Part shown: piece after piece, positions 10,885 to 21,215 of the stretch
Layout of the letters: the number at the start of each line of letters is the position of its first letter
How positions within the stretch are numbered: position 1 is the first letter of the stretch
Assembly: GCF_001039355.2 (NCBI RefSeq)
Contig: NW_019775880.1
Location: 804,238 to 828,804, forward strand
DNA from: Lingula anatina
Taxonomy: Eukaryota > Brachiopoda > Lingulata > Lingulida > Lingulidae
Length of the DNA: 24,567 nt
Direction of reading: 5' to 3'
The notes under the pieces: model-generated
Seen by the model: the letters and a program-made list of their open reading frames with translations, nothing else
Told to the model about the DNA's origin: nothing
The model's database searches: none
Program-made: the position numbers and the translations under genes

Positions 10885-13800
10885 TTACAAACACTCCAAC
10901 GCCAAAGTAGTATCAAATATGTGATAAAGCCGTTCTCCGTCTGGACCATTGTATGAGAGCAGACAACATTCCAGCCATGGTTTTTGCTCACTTCTTCCTG
11001 GCGTTGGGGACAATTCCTTCAACTGTCCTTCCACAAACCTCACTCCATCCTCCTGCCAGATGAGTGTTTCAGGAGAAATGTCATTCAGGAAAGTGACCTA
11101 ACGAATAACAGGAAATAAAATACTTTTTATCCATTTCATTGATAGAATTATGAATTATACTATAAAATGGCTGAACAGATATATTGCTTAAATATTTATT
11201 TGTTTCATTTGACATTTGACATACATACCAGGAAAAAAGTAATTGCATTTCAACCCCCCCCCCTCCCCCCCCCAAAAAAAAATAAATGCTCTTTAAACCA
11301 AATAAAGCATATATCACCAATGGTCATATAACACATTTTTCACTCAATGAACCCTTACTGCATGCTGCTTCCAGATTCTGGCCACCAGCCAGCCAGTCCC
11401 ATCCTCCAGTAAAAACTCCATCATGTACACATATTCAAGCTCCTGCCCGCTGACCACCATCTGACCATCTGTGCTGGTCACTTCAGTCCCGGCACTGGTC
11501 ACCCTGGTTACTGACCACTCAGAACTGGTTGCTGCTGAGACTGACCTTTGGTCACACTGAGGACAGGGGTAATAAGGAACTTTATCCTGTACTCTGCTGG
11601 GAACGTGCTCCGTAAGCCATTTGGAGTCTGGAACTGCCCTGGTGGAAATAAGTGCAAGTAGTTTACACAGAAAAAGTGAAAGTGAAAGTAGAAACCACTT
11701 GACAGTGCCCAGAAGTGCTCCTTTACACTGGCATCTTTATATACAGCTTCAAATTCACTAATGAATGGTATTTTTATACAGCTTGAAACTGACTACATTT
11801 CTATTAAAAATGACACGGGTCAAGAGGTGTGCTTCACAAGAAAACTTTAGACAAAAAGTGGGTCCTTACTTTGAAAACAAAAACAGGCACAATATTACAT
11901 TTGATTGGACTTCTGGTGCTGCTGATCTATCTGTGCTCAAATAAAACCAATTTCATAAATCTTTTTTATTTTTTTAGTGTGTGTGTGTAGGAGAGAGAGA
12001 GATAGAGAGAGATGACCCAGTTTTTCCAGACTCCACATACTTACAAGTAATGGCACATAGGGCACGTCAGTCGTATGTATGGAGTCTGCTTGGGTTGGTA
12101 GTCCAGGACCTGGGCAAGAACTCGGAATGTGTGGGGAACGCTGTGATGTAAGACTTCTTGTATTGTGGAGATTGCTAAGTGATGGTGCCCGTTGATAACT
12201 GAAACGTCAAATAGACATTTATTTGCCATTCAATGACTATTTCAAAATTAAAGATGACAAAAGATGTCTATGTGGTGCCCCTTTTTAAGTTTATTAGGAA
12301 ATTATTCAATTTATCAAAGTGCCATGTACTTTTACATTATGCTTTAAAGGTAAAATGTAGGAAAATGTATTTTATTTCAGAATTTTCAGATGGGCAGACA
12401 AAGCCTTGCTAAATGTATTAAACAAACGTAATATACATATATTAAAAAAAAAATTAAATATACCTCAAAAAATTACTCAGTCAGAGACCAATTTTAATAC
12501 CTGATGCAGTTTTCAAAAGGCATCTGTCCACTTTCCTAGCCTGATGTGGTGTTTTTCTTGGACTATAGGAGGCACCACCAGCCTGGGCACCTCCCACTGT
12601 GTCTTTGCCACTGGGACTGCTGTTCAAATCAAGAGACTCGCTCTCATCAATTATGACTACATTTTCTACTCTTGGTTCCATAGAATGCCCAATACTATGT
12701 TCTGACCTGCTTGACCTCTGGTCTGCTGTGTCTCTACTTTTTCTTGGGCTTTTTGAAACTCCTCTGGATGTGCTGGGTTGGGGAGAACTAGGTAATATCA
12801 CATTTCTGCTGAACATACTGTTAGAGTTTTTGTTTGCTGTCTCCCCCATCTTTCCAGGGCTTGTGGACTTACCCGTAGAAGTACTTGGCTGAGGATTATT
12901 GGGACTACCAGGTGCCCCCTCATCTTGCAGCTGAAGACAAACCTGAAAATAGACTCAAATGTCCATATCACTTTCTTCATGCCTGCTTTGAATCAATACC
13001 ATTGCACAAATCATATTACAACATATTGCTCCAAAAACCTAGTGTACAAATAAAAAATCAGTTAACAACAGCTCATCAATAGTAAATCTCCACCATAAAG
13101 ACATGCCTACAATTAGACTAAGACAGGTCCTAGAAAAGTTAACAGAACAAGGTTGTTTGCTTTCAATGCCTCGTCCATGTTGGGGGTCTTTGGTACCTGT
13201 TGTTCTACTGTGTAAATATGTCTATTTCTGGTATTAGTCAGTCTGCCTGAGAGCACTCTTAGTAAGCGAAGAAATAAAAATGTCACCAAATGTTGACCTG
13301 TTCATAAATGACACTTTCAGTAGATCTGTTGGAAAAAAAGGCACAAGTCCTAGAAAGGTCATACCCCATTCATAATGTCTTTTAAACAGGTCACTTCCTT
13401 AAANTATTAGTCAGTCTGCCTGAGAGCACTCTTAGTAAGCGAAGAAATAAAAATGTCACCAAATGTTGACCTGTTCATAAATGACACTTTCAGTAGATCT
13501 GTTGGAAAAAAAGGCACAAGTCCTAGAAAGGTCATACCCCATTCATAATGTCTTTTAAACAGGTCACTTCTTCTTTTAAACCGCTGCCTTCAGCCATGAC
13601 CATTATTCCTCGGCCATATGATGTCCCTTTGTGCAGGCAGAGTTCTATGGTGGGGACAGCACTCAACTCGGGACGGGTGTCTTCATCCTTGTACATAGCA
13701 GCATGGAGATTCTTCAGCATAATAAACTGACCAGGCTAAGAATACAGAAAAAACATTGGTGTGATAATGATTACAGTTTCTATTAATGCGAACCTGAGCC

Positions 13801-15192
13801 AATGCTAACATATATACTCCTGTAACTAACTCAAATGCTACAGATAATTTAATTTGGCTGACAAAAATGGAAAATTACTTGAAAATATGTCTGTTCATAT
13901 CAATAAAATGAGAGGCTGCCCACAGTAGAACAGTAGAAGAGAATCGGTAAAGCTGACAAATCTGACAATTGGTTCCAATAAGAAAGAAACCCCAATGCTA
14001 CTGTATATAATTTGTAAATACCCACCAATTTTTTCACACAATAAATGCAGACAGTTTTGGTCTCTTGAGACTCATTTGCAGTATTCTGAGAGAACTGAGA
14101 CATCTACTGTTTAGACCATCTTTTTCTCACCTTTAACTTTTGAGCAACAGGCACATGGTCATCAAATACATAGACATCAACAATGAAGTCCAGGACTCTT
14201 TCTGTAAGTTGCTCATCTATGTGGATGTCTTCCTTTGCAATATCACACTTATGATAGGGGCTATAAATACAAAGAAAAAGACAAAATGGTCCTGAGATCA
14301 GTGTATTATCTGAAAGTGATGTGGAATCGAAGAACTAATGGCAAATGTTGAAGAACAAGAAGGCACTGTCACACAAAAGTCAGTATTCCTAAAAATACTA
14401 GAAAAAAAAACATTGGGTCAGTAATACGTAACTCTTAAATGTATACAGATATTGCTCATCAGATCAATAGTTATAAAATTATGTGAGAACAAAGTAAACT
14501 GTCATTATGAGGTGTGCAGAAAAAACACATACATGTACTAGTAGAGCTGACAACACAACTATGCCAAATTCTCTGATCATTTTGCAGGTATGAATTGAAA
14601 ATGAACATCTGCAGGTAGTATCATGTTAAACATAGAATTCTGTTCATTTTGAATGTGCTTCCATCACATAATTAAGTAGAAAAAAATATTTCACTTTTTA
14701 AATAAATGCAGCAAAAGAAAGCAATTTAAAAAAGATATGAACAGGAAATTATTAAGGTTAGAAGAATTTTTTTATCAAAGTCATATATCACAGAAAAAAA
14801 GTGTGAACAGTCACAGTACAACATCCTGGCAAGGAAGGGCAAAAGTTAGTCCCCAAAAGCTTCAGGTGATGTGACATGATAAATTCCCAATATATATTTT
14901 AAGGTGTAAAGACTTACCTGGACATCTCGGTCCCATCCCACACCTGTAGTAAAACACACCTTCCAACCTCCACCTCTATCTCTCCAATACCAACTACCTT
15001 AAATATATAAAAGAACAGTTTAGTACATTTTACCTACAATGTGCATGACGATAGTTAAAAACTGGCAGAAAACTTCTCATAATTTACCCACTAACAATTT
15101 GAGAAACTAGTGAAAATTTTAATAATGTGATGATGAGGTTTGCTAAGTGGCCTTTATGGCAGATTGAGACCTTTCTCCTCCCATGTACAATG

Positions 15193-15239
<47 letters not shown>

Positions 15240-17870
15240 AAAACGAACACACACACACACACTTCTGATTACCTGGCACAACAAATCAAAGTACTGGCCA
15301 ACCACACATTCTCCCAGAGTGCACCTGTTATCCCTTTCTTGACTAAAACATTCCCCTTGTAAAGACCATTCTCTAAGCTCCTCCACCTGAAGTACGCAAT
15401 AACGCAAGTGATAATAAATATTTATTTTATCATCTCCACTTACAATATTAATCAACAGGGGCGGATTTAGGCCGTCTTCTGGGTCTTCCGGAAGACGGTC
15501 AGATTTTAAAGTTTACATTGACGGGTATCTTATATTTTCTGTCGGAAGACGGTCAAAAATGGAGGATGGATTAACAAAAATAATTTGGGAGACTGTCAGA
15601 AAATATCTCTGGATCCGCCCCTGATCTACAATCAGTTATTTTACTCCTAGTAGTGGACTCACATTGCAAGTGCTGCAATTAAATATTAATATTTTAAGAA
15701 CAAATTCCTCAAAGTAACTGTTAAGCACACAGGACACGTATTCTATTTAATTATTTACATAGTGTGCACAAAAAAGGTTACCAGATTTCCAATAAATCAA
15801 AAAATCTATAGTTTGTGTCTGTGCATATGTGCATGTTTACACAGTGCATTAAATTCAACAGAGATACAAAAAGGAGACTAGGTGAATAAAAAACAAGCAG
15901 AAGCACCAATAAAACATAACATTACAATAACAAAATCACATATAATCACCTCAAGGCTGCTCATAATTACACACATACCTTCAGCCTGTCTTGGTCAGTC
16001 AAAGTGTACCCCCTGGTGGTGGACTTAGGTTCAATGGGATCCTCCAGGTCAGCAGAGAAAACAATACAGGAGAAGCCTGGCCCGTTCTGTCCTTGTAATT
16101 CCCCATTAAAAGTCCCAATCTGCAATGGACACATATGTTTACTGGGCGTATAAAGTATAGAGCAAGCAATCATATTTTGAGCTTTTCTGATCACATTAGC
16201 ACACTCTGAATGTTTTCTTTTCATACATGTTAAAAATTATTGGGTCTGGCTAAAGCATACATTAAGAATTTTGTATTTTCAATTGATTTTCATTTTCATT
16301 TTTTGATTTTTTTATCTAAATACAGAAATCATTTGTCAAAAGCTACCCAAACTGAGTTGAGAAACCATGAAATATCAAAATGTTTTAAATGTCTTCATAA
16401 AAACATGCTGACAAATGTTTCCAACAACCTGCACAAAGCATGAATATCTATAACAGACATTAATCCACCAAGAAAAAAAAAATTAAATCAATACTGGATG
16501 ATGTTTTAATGAGATAAAGGAGTATTGTCATAATATACACAACAGTCTCACTACCTTCAGTCTATGCATCCTGACTATTTCTCCCTCAGTCTGGACAGGC
16601 GGTAAATCTGTAGCGCTCTTTGCAAACAAAATGCATTTGATTTTCTCCTTGTCTGCTAGAGATGGATCCACCAAGGAAAGTACCATGTAGTAGTCTGAAT
16701 AGCATAAGATAAGTCTGTTTGTCCAAAACTGTGAAACCCACTTCACACACTACATGTATGTCTGTTGATTAATAAAAGACTGAGGACAGTGTTTTTGCTA
16801 TTACCATAAATTAAGTATCTTCCCTGCAACTAGACAAAGGTATGTTTTAAATTGCTGATTCCAAAAAATCTTTAAATTACACTAACCAAAAGGAACCTAC
16901 AATCTTTCAAGTAAATAATTTATGCATTATCTTAGCACAAACTGCATTCCTGTAAGAAAAATCTAGCCACAGAAACAAGGCACAAAAACAAAGATGACAC
17001 CTAAGTTCCAGGAGCATTAGATCCCCTAAAAGTGGAGAGATAAACGTCTCTTGTTTGCCACTTCATTGTATGGATCTTCCAGTGAATCAATGTTCCATTT
17101 TTTTAGAACGGCATATCTTCAATTTGGGATTAACTGTATTATAAACTTTACCTGAACCTCGTGTCTTAGTGGGTGGTTTGAAAAACTTGACCACGGCGTA
17201 AACATCCACTGTGGCTCCTCTGGTCAGTTTACTCAGAGGGACGTACGTGTACTTCCTGTTCGTTTCACCAACCTGGAACCACAGGACACAAGAATACATG
17301 TTAAATTTAACCTCAAATTACAGAGTTCCACAAAAATAAATATCAACATTCTTCTAAATGAATTATCTTTATCTGAACTCTGGTGCATAGAAGTTTCTTA
17401 TAAGTGTCTGGGGTAGCGCTAGCAATTTTTTTCGCTTAGCCAAATCACCACATTTTTGTCAATTTGTTACCAAAATGGTTATAATTTGGCTTAAACATGT
17501 CAAATCAAGCCCTTTTTCTTTAGCCAATTAAGTCAGTTTTAGCATTTGGCTAAATTGGCGAGTGCTAGCGCTACCCCAGAGTGTGCATGTTTGGCTGCAT
17601 GCAAAGTGCAGTGTATTGTCACTCAAGTTCAAGATTCAACTATAATTTTGTGTCTCAAAACAATTGTTTAATCATACATTTCTTTTCAAACATCTTATAT
17701 AATTTCAACAGATTTGTTTACTCCAAGAACTGATGCGCTGACCTTCAGCTTTTTAACAGGTCTTTCTGGGGAGACAGTTGTGTTTTGTTTGCTGACAGTT
17801 GCTTCTGCTCTTCCTTGACAATCAACAGGGCGATTTCCTGGGTTTTTATCAGTATTATTTCTATTTGATC
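10885..17870 (-). CDS. POT1: POT1 (protection of telomeres 1), shelterin single-strand DNA binding subunit; 5' end truncated at a junction
   Basis: POT1 binds telomeric 3' overhangs and, through TPP1, the shelterin complex. Minus-strand exons in order: 17743-17870 (tentative, no ATG), 17152-17272, 16555-16694, 15979-16119, 15273-15386, 14918-14997, 14131-14260, 13538-13735, 12501-12942, 12045-12198, 11359-11638, 10885-11097. The eleven firm exons join in phase and give 670 residues. OB1 (about 8-134) shows [20 protein letters not shown] and [12 protein letters not shown]2 (about 150-300) shows [31 protein letters not shown] and [11 protein letters not shown] polar linker spans about 310-445. 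The C-terminal OB3 shows [51 protein letters not shown] and YHIFDTT before the stop. An alternative start is the ATG at 17299, which would read through the acceptor. The acceptor at 14998 is AAG, less usual. The exon at 12501 could end at a second in-phase donor. Confidence 0.94.
11254..11281 (+). repeat. Poly-C/poly-A tract in a POT1 intron
   Basis: A C run with one T interruption is followed by A residues. The copy-2 equivalent (about 23056-23081) differs slightly in length. It is low-complexity DNA, useful only as a polymorphic marker. Confidence 0.9.
11977..12012 (+). repeat. Short GT and GA repeats next to a POT1 exon
   Basis: Twelve bases of GT, then GA repeats broken by GATA, lie about 30 bases from the donor of the 12045-12198 exon. 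The second copy has the same array near 23777-23811. Confidence 0.85.
13232..13570. repeat. 166-bp perfect direct repeat around a single N (assembly join)
   Basis: 13232-13397 and 13405-13570 are identical as read, separated by seven bases that include an N at 13404. The repeated segment contains the 3' end of a POT1 exon and its donor, so the first instance is a spare exon end. An exact repeat at an N is typical of two contigs whose overlap was not merged. Confidence 0.9.
15194..15262 (+). repeat. (CA)n microsatellite in a POT1 intron
   Basis: CA repeats run from 15194 to 15238, are interrupted by CAAAACGAA, and resume to about 15262. The array ends close to the donor of the 15273-15386 exon. 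Long open frames reading Thr-His or Val-Cys here are repeat artefacts. Confidence 0.95.
15456..15623. mobile_element. Small hAT-like MITE in a POT1 intron
   Basis: The 168-bp element starts CAGGGGCGGATTTAGG and ends in the reverse complement of CAGGGGCGGATCCAG, giving terminal inverted repeats of about 11 exact bases plus partial matches. CAGGGGCGGA-type ends are common in hAT elements. The interior has two copies of a GGAAGACGGTCA motif and no coding capacity. An 8-bp target duplication, expected for hAT, is not clear (TTAATCAA against ATCTACAA), so the family call is tentative. Confidence 0.6.
17408..17579. mobile_element. 172-bp MITE with perfect 17-bp terminal inverted repeats and 5-bp target duplication
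   Basis: The ends are CTGGGGTAGCGCTAGCA (17408-17424) and its exact reverse complement (17563-17579). Both sides are flanked by AGTGT (17403-17407 and 17580-17584), a 5-bp target-site duplication. The interior is AT-rich and partly self-complementary (TTAGCCAAAT and ATTTGGCTAA), with no open frame. It is a non-autonomous DNA transposon in the intron between the tentative POT1 5' exon and the first OB exon; the superfamily is unknown to me. Confidence 0.85.
17743..17870 (-). CDS. POT1: Tentative POT1 5' coding exon, cut by a junction
   Basis: The minus-strand frame reads [10 protein letters not shown] at its end, followed by a GTCAGC donor in phase 0 with the 17272 exon start. No ATG lies in this frame before 17870, where sequence switches to WDR46 exon 6 antisense. 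It could be an N-terminal extension relative to human POT1, which has only about eight residues before YIYTPL. Basic and Ser/Thr-rich composition suggests a disordered tail. It may instead be chance open sequence. Confidence 0.4.
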
Positions 17871-20841
17871 TGGTCCGTACAGAATGAACTACACCAGAAA
17901 CGGCAGGTTTCTGCTGATAGCTGGCAGGAAGGGTCACGTAGCTGCCATGGACTGGCAGACCAAGAAACTTATGTGTGAGATGAATGTCATGGAGACAGCC
18001 CAAGATGTCAAGTAAGAGGTTCTGCATCATCACAATATCATGAGATTTGGTTGAGTTTATGCGTCTTATTCAATGGATAAATTTTTCCAATCTTTTATAA
18101 CCAATTTTTTTTTTTACTCTCATGGTGTTATATATTGTTTTGGAACATTTTACATTTTGTGCCAGTAGTCATCAGTTTAACAGTCTATTGAAAAATATTG
18201 GTAAGAGTTTGTCAAATGTAAACATAACAGGTGCCCTATTTATGAAAATCAGTTGAATAAAAAAGTGTTCAATAGGAATATTAAAAACTCTTTGAGAAAA
18301 AATATCTTCATAGATTTGTTTATTGATTAAGAAAGAAAAAAGAAAACCGTTGCCATAAAACATCATTTGTCTATGCCAAACTTCCCTTTTTTTTTCGTCC
18401 CAGTGATGTCCCTTTTTTTCATTCCAGTGATGGGTGATTGAGAAACCGCTTTCAACTTAGAATTGTGTCATGGTATTATAAACAGCACAGAGAGTTTAAT
18501 ATGTTCACATTTCAGGTGGTTGCACATTGAGACCATGTTTGCAGTAGCTCAGAAACAGTGGACATATATCTATGATAACCAGGGGATAGAGCTGCACTGT
18601 TTGAAGGCTCTGGACTGTGTACTCAGAATGGAGTTTCTTCCTTACCATTTCCTTCTGGCGTCAGCTGTAAGTAGTGGGACTTTCAAGAATATCTCAATAA
18701 AGTGTGAAGAACATTTCATGTATTTTATGATTGTTTTTTACATAAATATTTATGATATGCCCTAAGCCTATACTTTCTTTGAGGAGCGGGGTACAGTCTC
18801 TTGAAATTAGCAGGAGCAAATAATTACTGCCAAGCAGTAGCAAGGTTATGATCATAACAAACCTGTTGATTTTAAAGCCCTATTCTAAACAAATTGATAA
18901 ATATATTTGAGTTTATGTATAGTCTTTGGGGGAAGTATCAGATATTTTAAGAACATTAGTGCTGAGATAAAGTGTTTGAAATATTTGAACACACGCACTG
19001 AGAAAGCATTGTTATAAAAGATCTCTATTCAAGTTTAGGTTTTTTCCCAGCAGGCACTCAACGTTGATTCAACATTGAGGATAGGTTGAGATGATGTTGA
19101 TCCATCAATATTGATAGATCAACAAGATCTCAACATTGAATCAACCTTTTCTTGTCAACCAATTGTCAATGTTGATGGATCAACAGGGTCTCAACATTGA
19201 TTTAACCTTTCTTTGTCAATCAATTTTCAATGTTGATAGATCAACAGGATTTCAACATTGAATCAAACTTTTCTTGTCAACCAATTGTCAATGTTGATAG
19301 ATCAACAGGGTCTCAACATTGATTTAACCTTTCTTTGTCAATCAATTTTCAATGTTGATAGATCAACAGGATTTCAACATTGAATCAACCTGTGTTTGTA
19401 AACTCTTTGTCAATGTTGACATATCAACTGGATCTCAACATTGGNTAATTTCAGGCACAGTTTCCCTGTGGTCCCCCAATGTGAAGGAACCTCTGGTGAA
19501 GATGTTGTGTCATGGTGGGGGAGTGAGATCTGTGGCTGTCAATAACAAAGGAGTGTAAGTTGTGTTTATGTAATTTTGTACCTATTTCTACACAACCACC
19601 CTATTATGGATGTGAATACAATCTTGTAAAGGAGGCCAACTAGTCCTGTTGATAGCTATAAAATATAAAGTATACAGTATTTTCCAAGTTATATTTAGAA
19701 ACAAAAAAGCAAACTTTAATTTGCTGTTTTTAATGAAAAAAAATTACCTTGTCTCAACTAGTGCTGGACTTGCCTTGTTGATAATTCTTATAAGGCCAGT
19801 GTGGCGCATTTACAGCCAATATAAATTCAGTGATGGACAAAACAGTGTAAGTATGAAAATTACTCCAATTAAATATCTGATGGTCTTAATAAACCTTGAA
19901 ACTTACGAATATATGAAAAATTATTAATATGTGTAATCCTGTAGCTACATGGCCACATCTGGTGTGGACAGATATCTGAAGATCTGGGACATGAGGATGT
20001 TCAAACCTCTCCAAAACTACAGGATATCTGCTGGGGCCGGCCATCTTGCCTTCAGTCAGAAAGATGTCCTCGCAGCTGGCATAGGGAATGTTGTAGAGGT
20101 ATCAGGTTTTTCCTACTTTTTTATGCGGCACACGTCTACAGCTCGTTCATTTTATTTTCTTCTGCAGTTTTGCAAATCTAGGCCATTTTTGTAGNTGAAG
20201 ATCTGGGACATGAGGATGTTCAAACCTCTCCAAAACTACAGGATATCTGCTGGGGCCGGCCATCTTGCCTTCAGTCAGAAAGATGTCCTCGCAGCTGGCA
20301 TAGGGAATGTTGTAGAGGTATCAGGTTTTTCCTACTTTTTTATGCGGCACACGTCTACAGCTCGTTCATTTTATTTTCTTCTGCAGTTTTGCAAATCTAG
20401 GCCATTTTTGTAGAGGGTTCTATTAGGTGCAAACCTTAAGCTTGTAATTTGAAACTAACATTGACACATTAACTCTGATGAATATTTTAGAGGAATGGCA
20501 TACGGTTAGGTGAAGCATTGATGTTTCTTCCATCCTGTTAGAACATCCCCTCCTCCCCATTTACCCTAGAAGTTGATGGTTTGCCTAGGTACATTTTAAC
20601 ATCTGGCTGTGGTCTTACTCATACATTCCGTATAATTTTTTTCACAGGTGTACCAGGACTGTTGTAGACACACCATGACAAAGCCATACCTGTCTCACAG
20701 ACTGAGGAGTCCTGTGGCCAACCTGCAGTTCTGTCCGTATGAAGATGTCCTTGGAGTGGGACATGGGAACGGCTTCTCTAGTTTACTTGTGCCAGGTAAA
20801 GTGGTGGATTAGTAGAAATTAGTGGCAATGCTAGACTTAAT

Positions 20842-20911
<70 letters not shown>

Positions 20912-21175
20912 GAGGGAGGGAAGAGTTTTTCTAATTTAAAGTAATTCAATTGAATCTACTGTTGCTGTATTTATAAGGGATTGTCAACAAAGCAATAGTT
21001 ACCAAGCATGTATCAAGAAAAGTTGATGAACCAAATGTTTATTATTATATCTTACCCCCAGGTGCTGGAGAGGCCAATTATGATGCTCTGGAGACCAACC
21101 CATACCAAACAAAACAACAGAGAAGGCAGGCTGAAGTTAAAATGTTGCTGGAAAAGGTATGACGGGGACAGAGAT

Positions 21176-21215
<40 letters not shown>

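Noticed and set aside
12869-12876. Strong GTAAGT donor inside the POT1 linker exon
   Set aside because: Using it would skip the in-phase sequence that leads to OB3 and is kept in copy 2; continuous reading is better supported, though a minor isoform is possible.
12599-12892. 97-codon plus-strand open frame over the POT1 linker
   Set aside because: It is antisense to the in-phase POT1 exon, which is better supported by flanking exons.
15084-15455. 123-codon minus-strand open frame
   Set aside because: It mixes a real POT1 exon (15273-15386) with intron and CA-repeat translation; only the exon part is kept.
17695-18033. 112-codon minus-strand open frame
   Set aside because: It is a chimera of WDR46 exon 6 antisense and the tentative POT1 exon across the junction at 17870, so it is not a real protein.
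19105-19444. Regularly spaced repeats resembling a CRISPR array
   Set aside because: There are no unique spacers; the repeat is a head-to-tail 61-bp unit in an animal intron.
19352-19558. Frame joining minisatellite and WDR46 exon 9
   Set aside because: It crosses the N at 19445 and is produced by the join.
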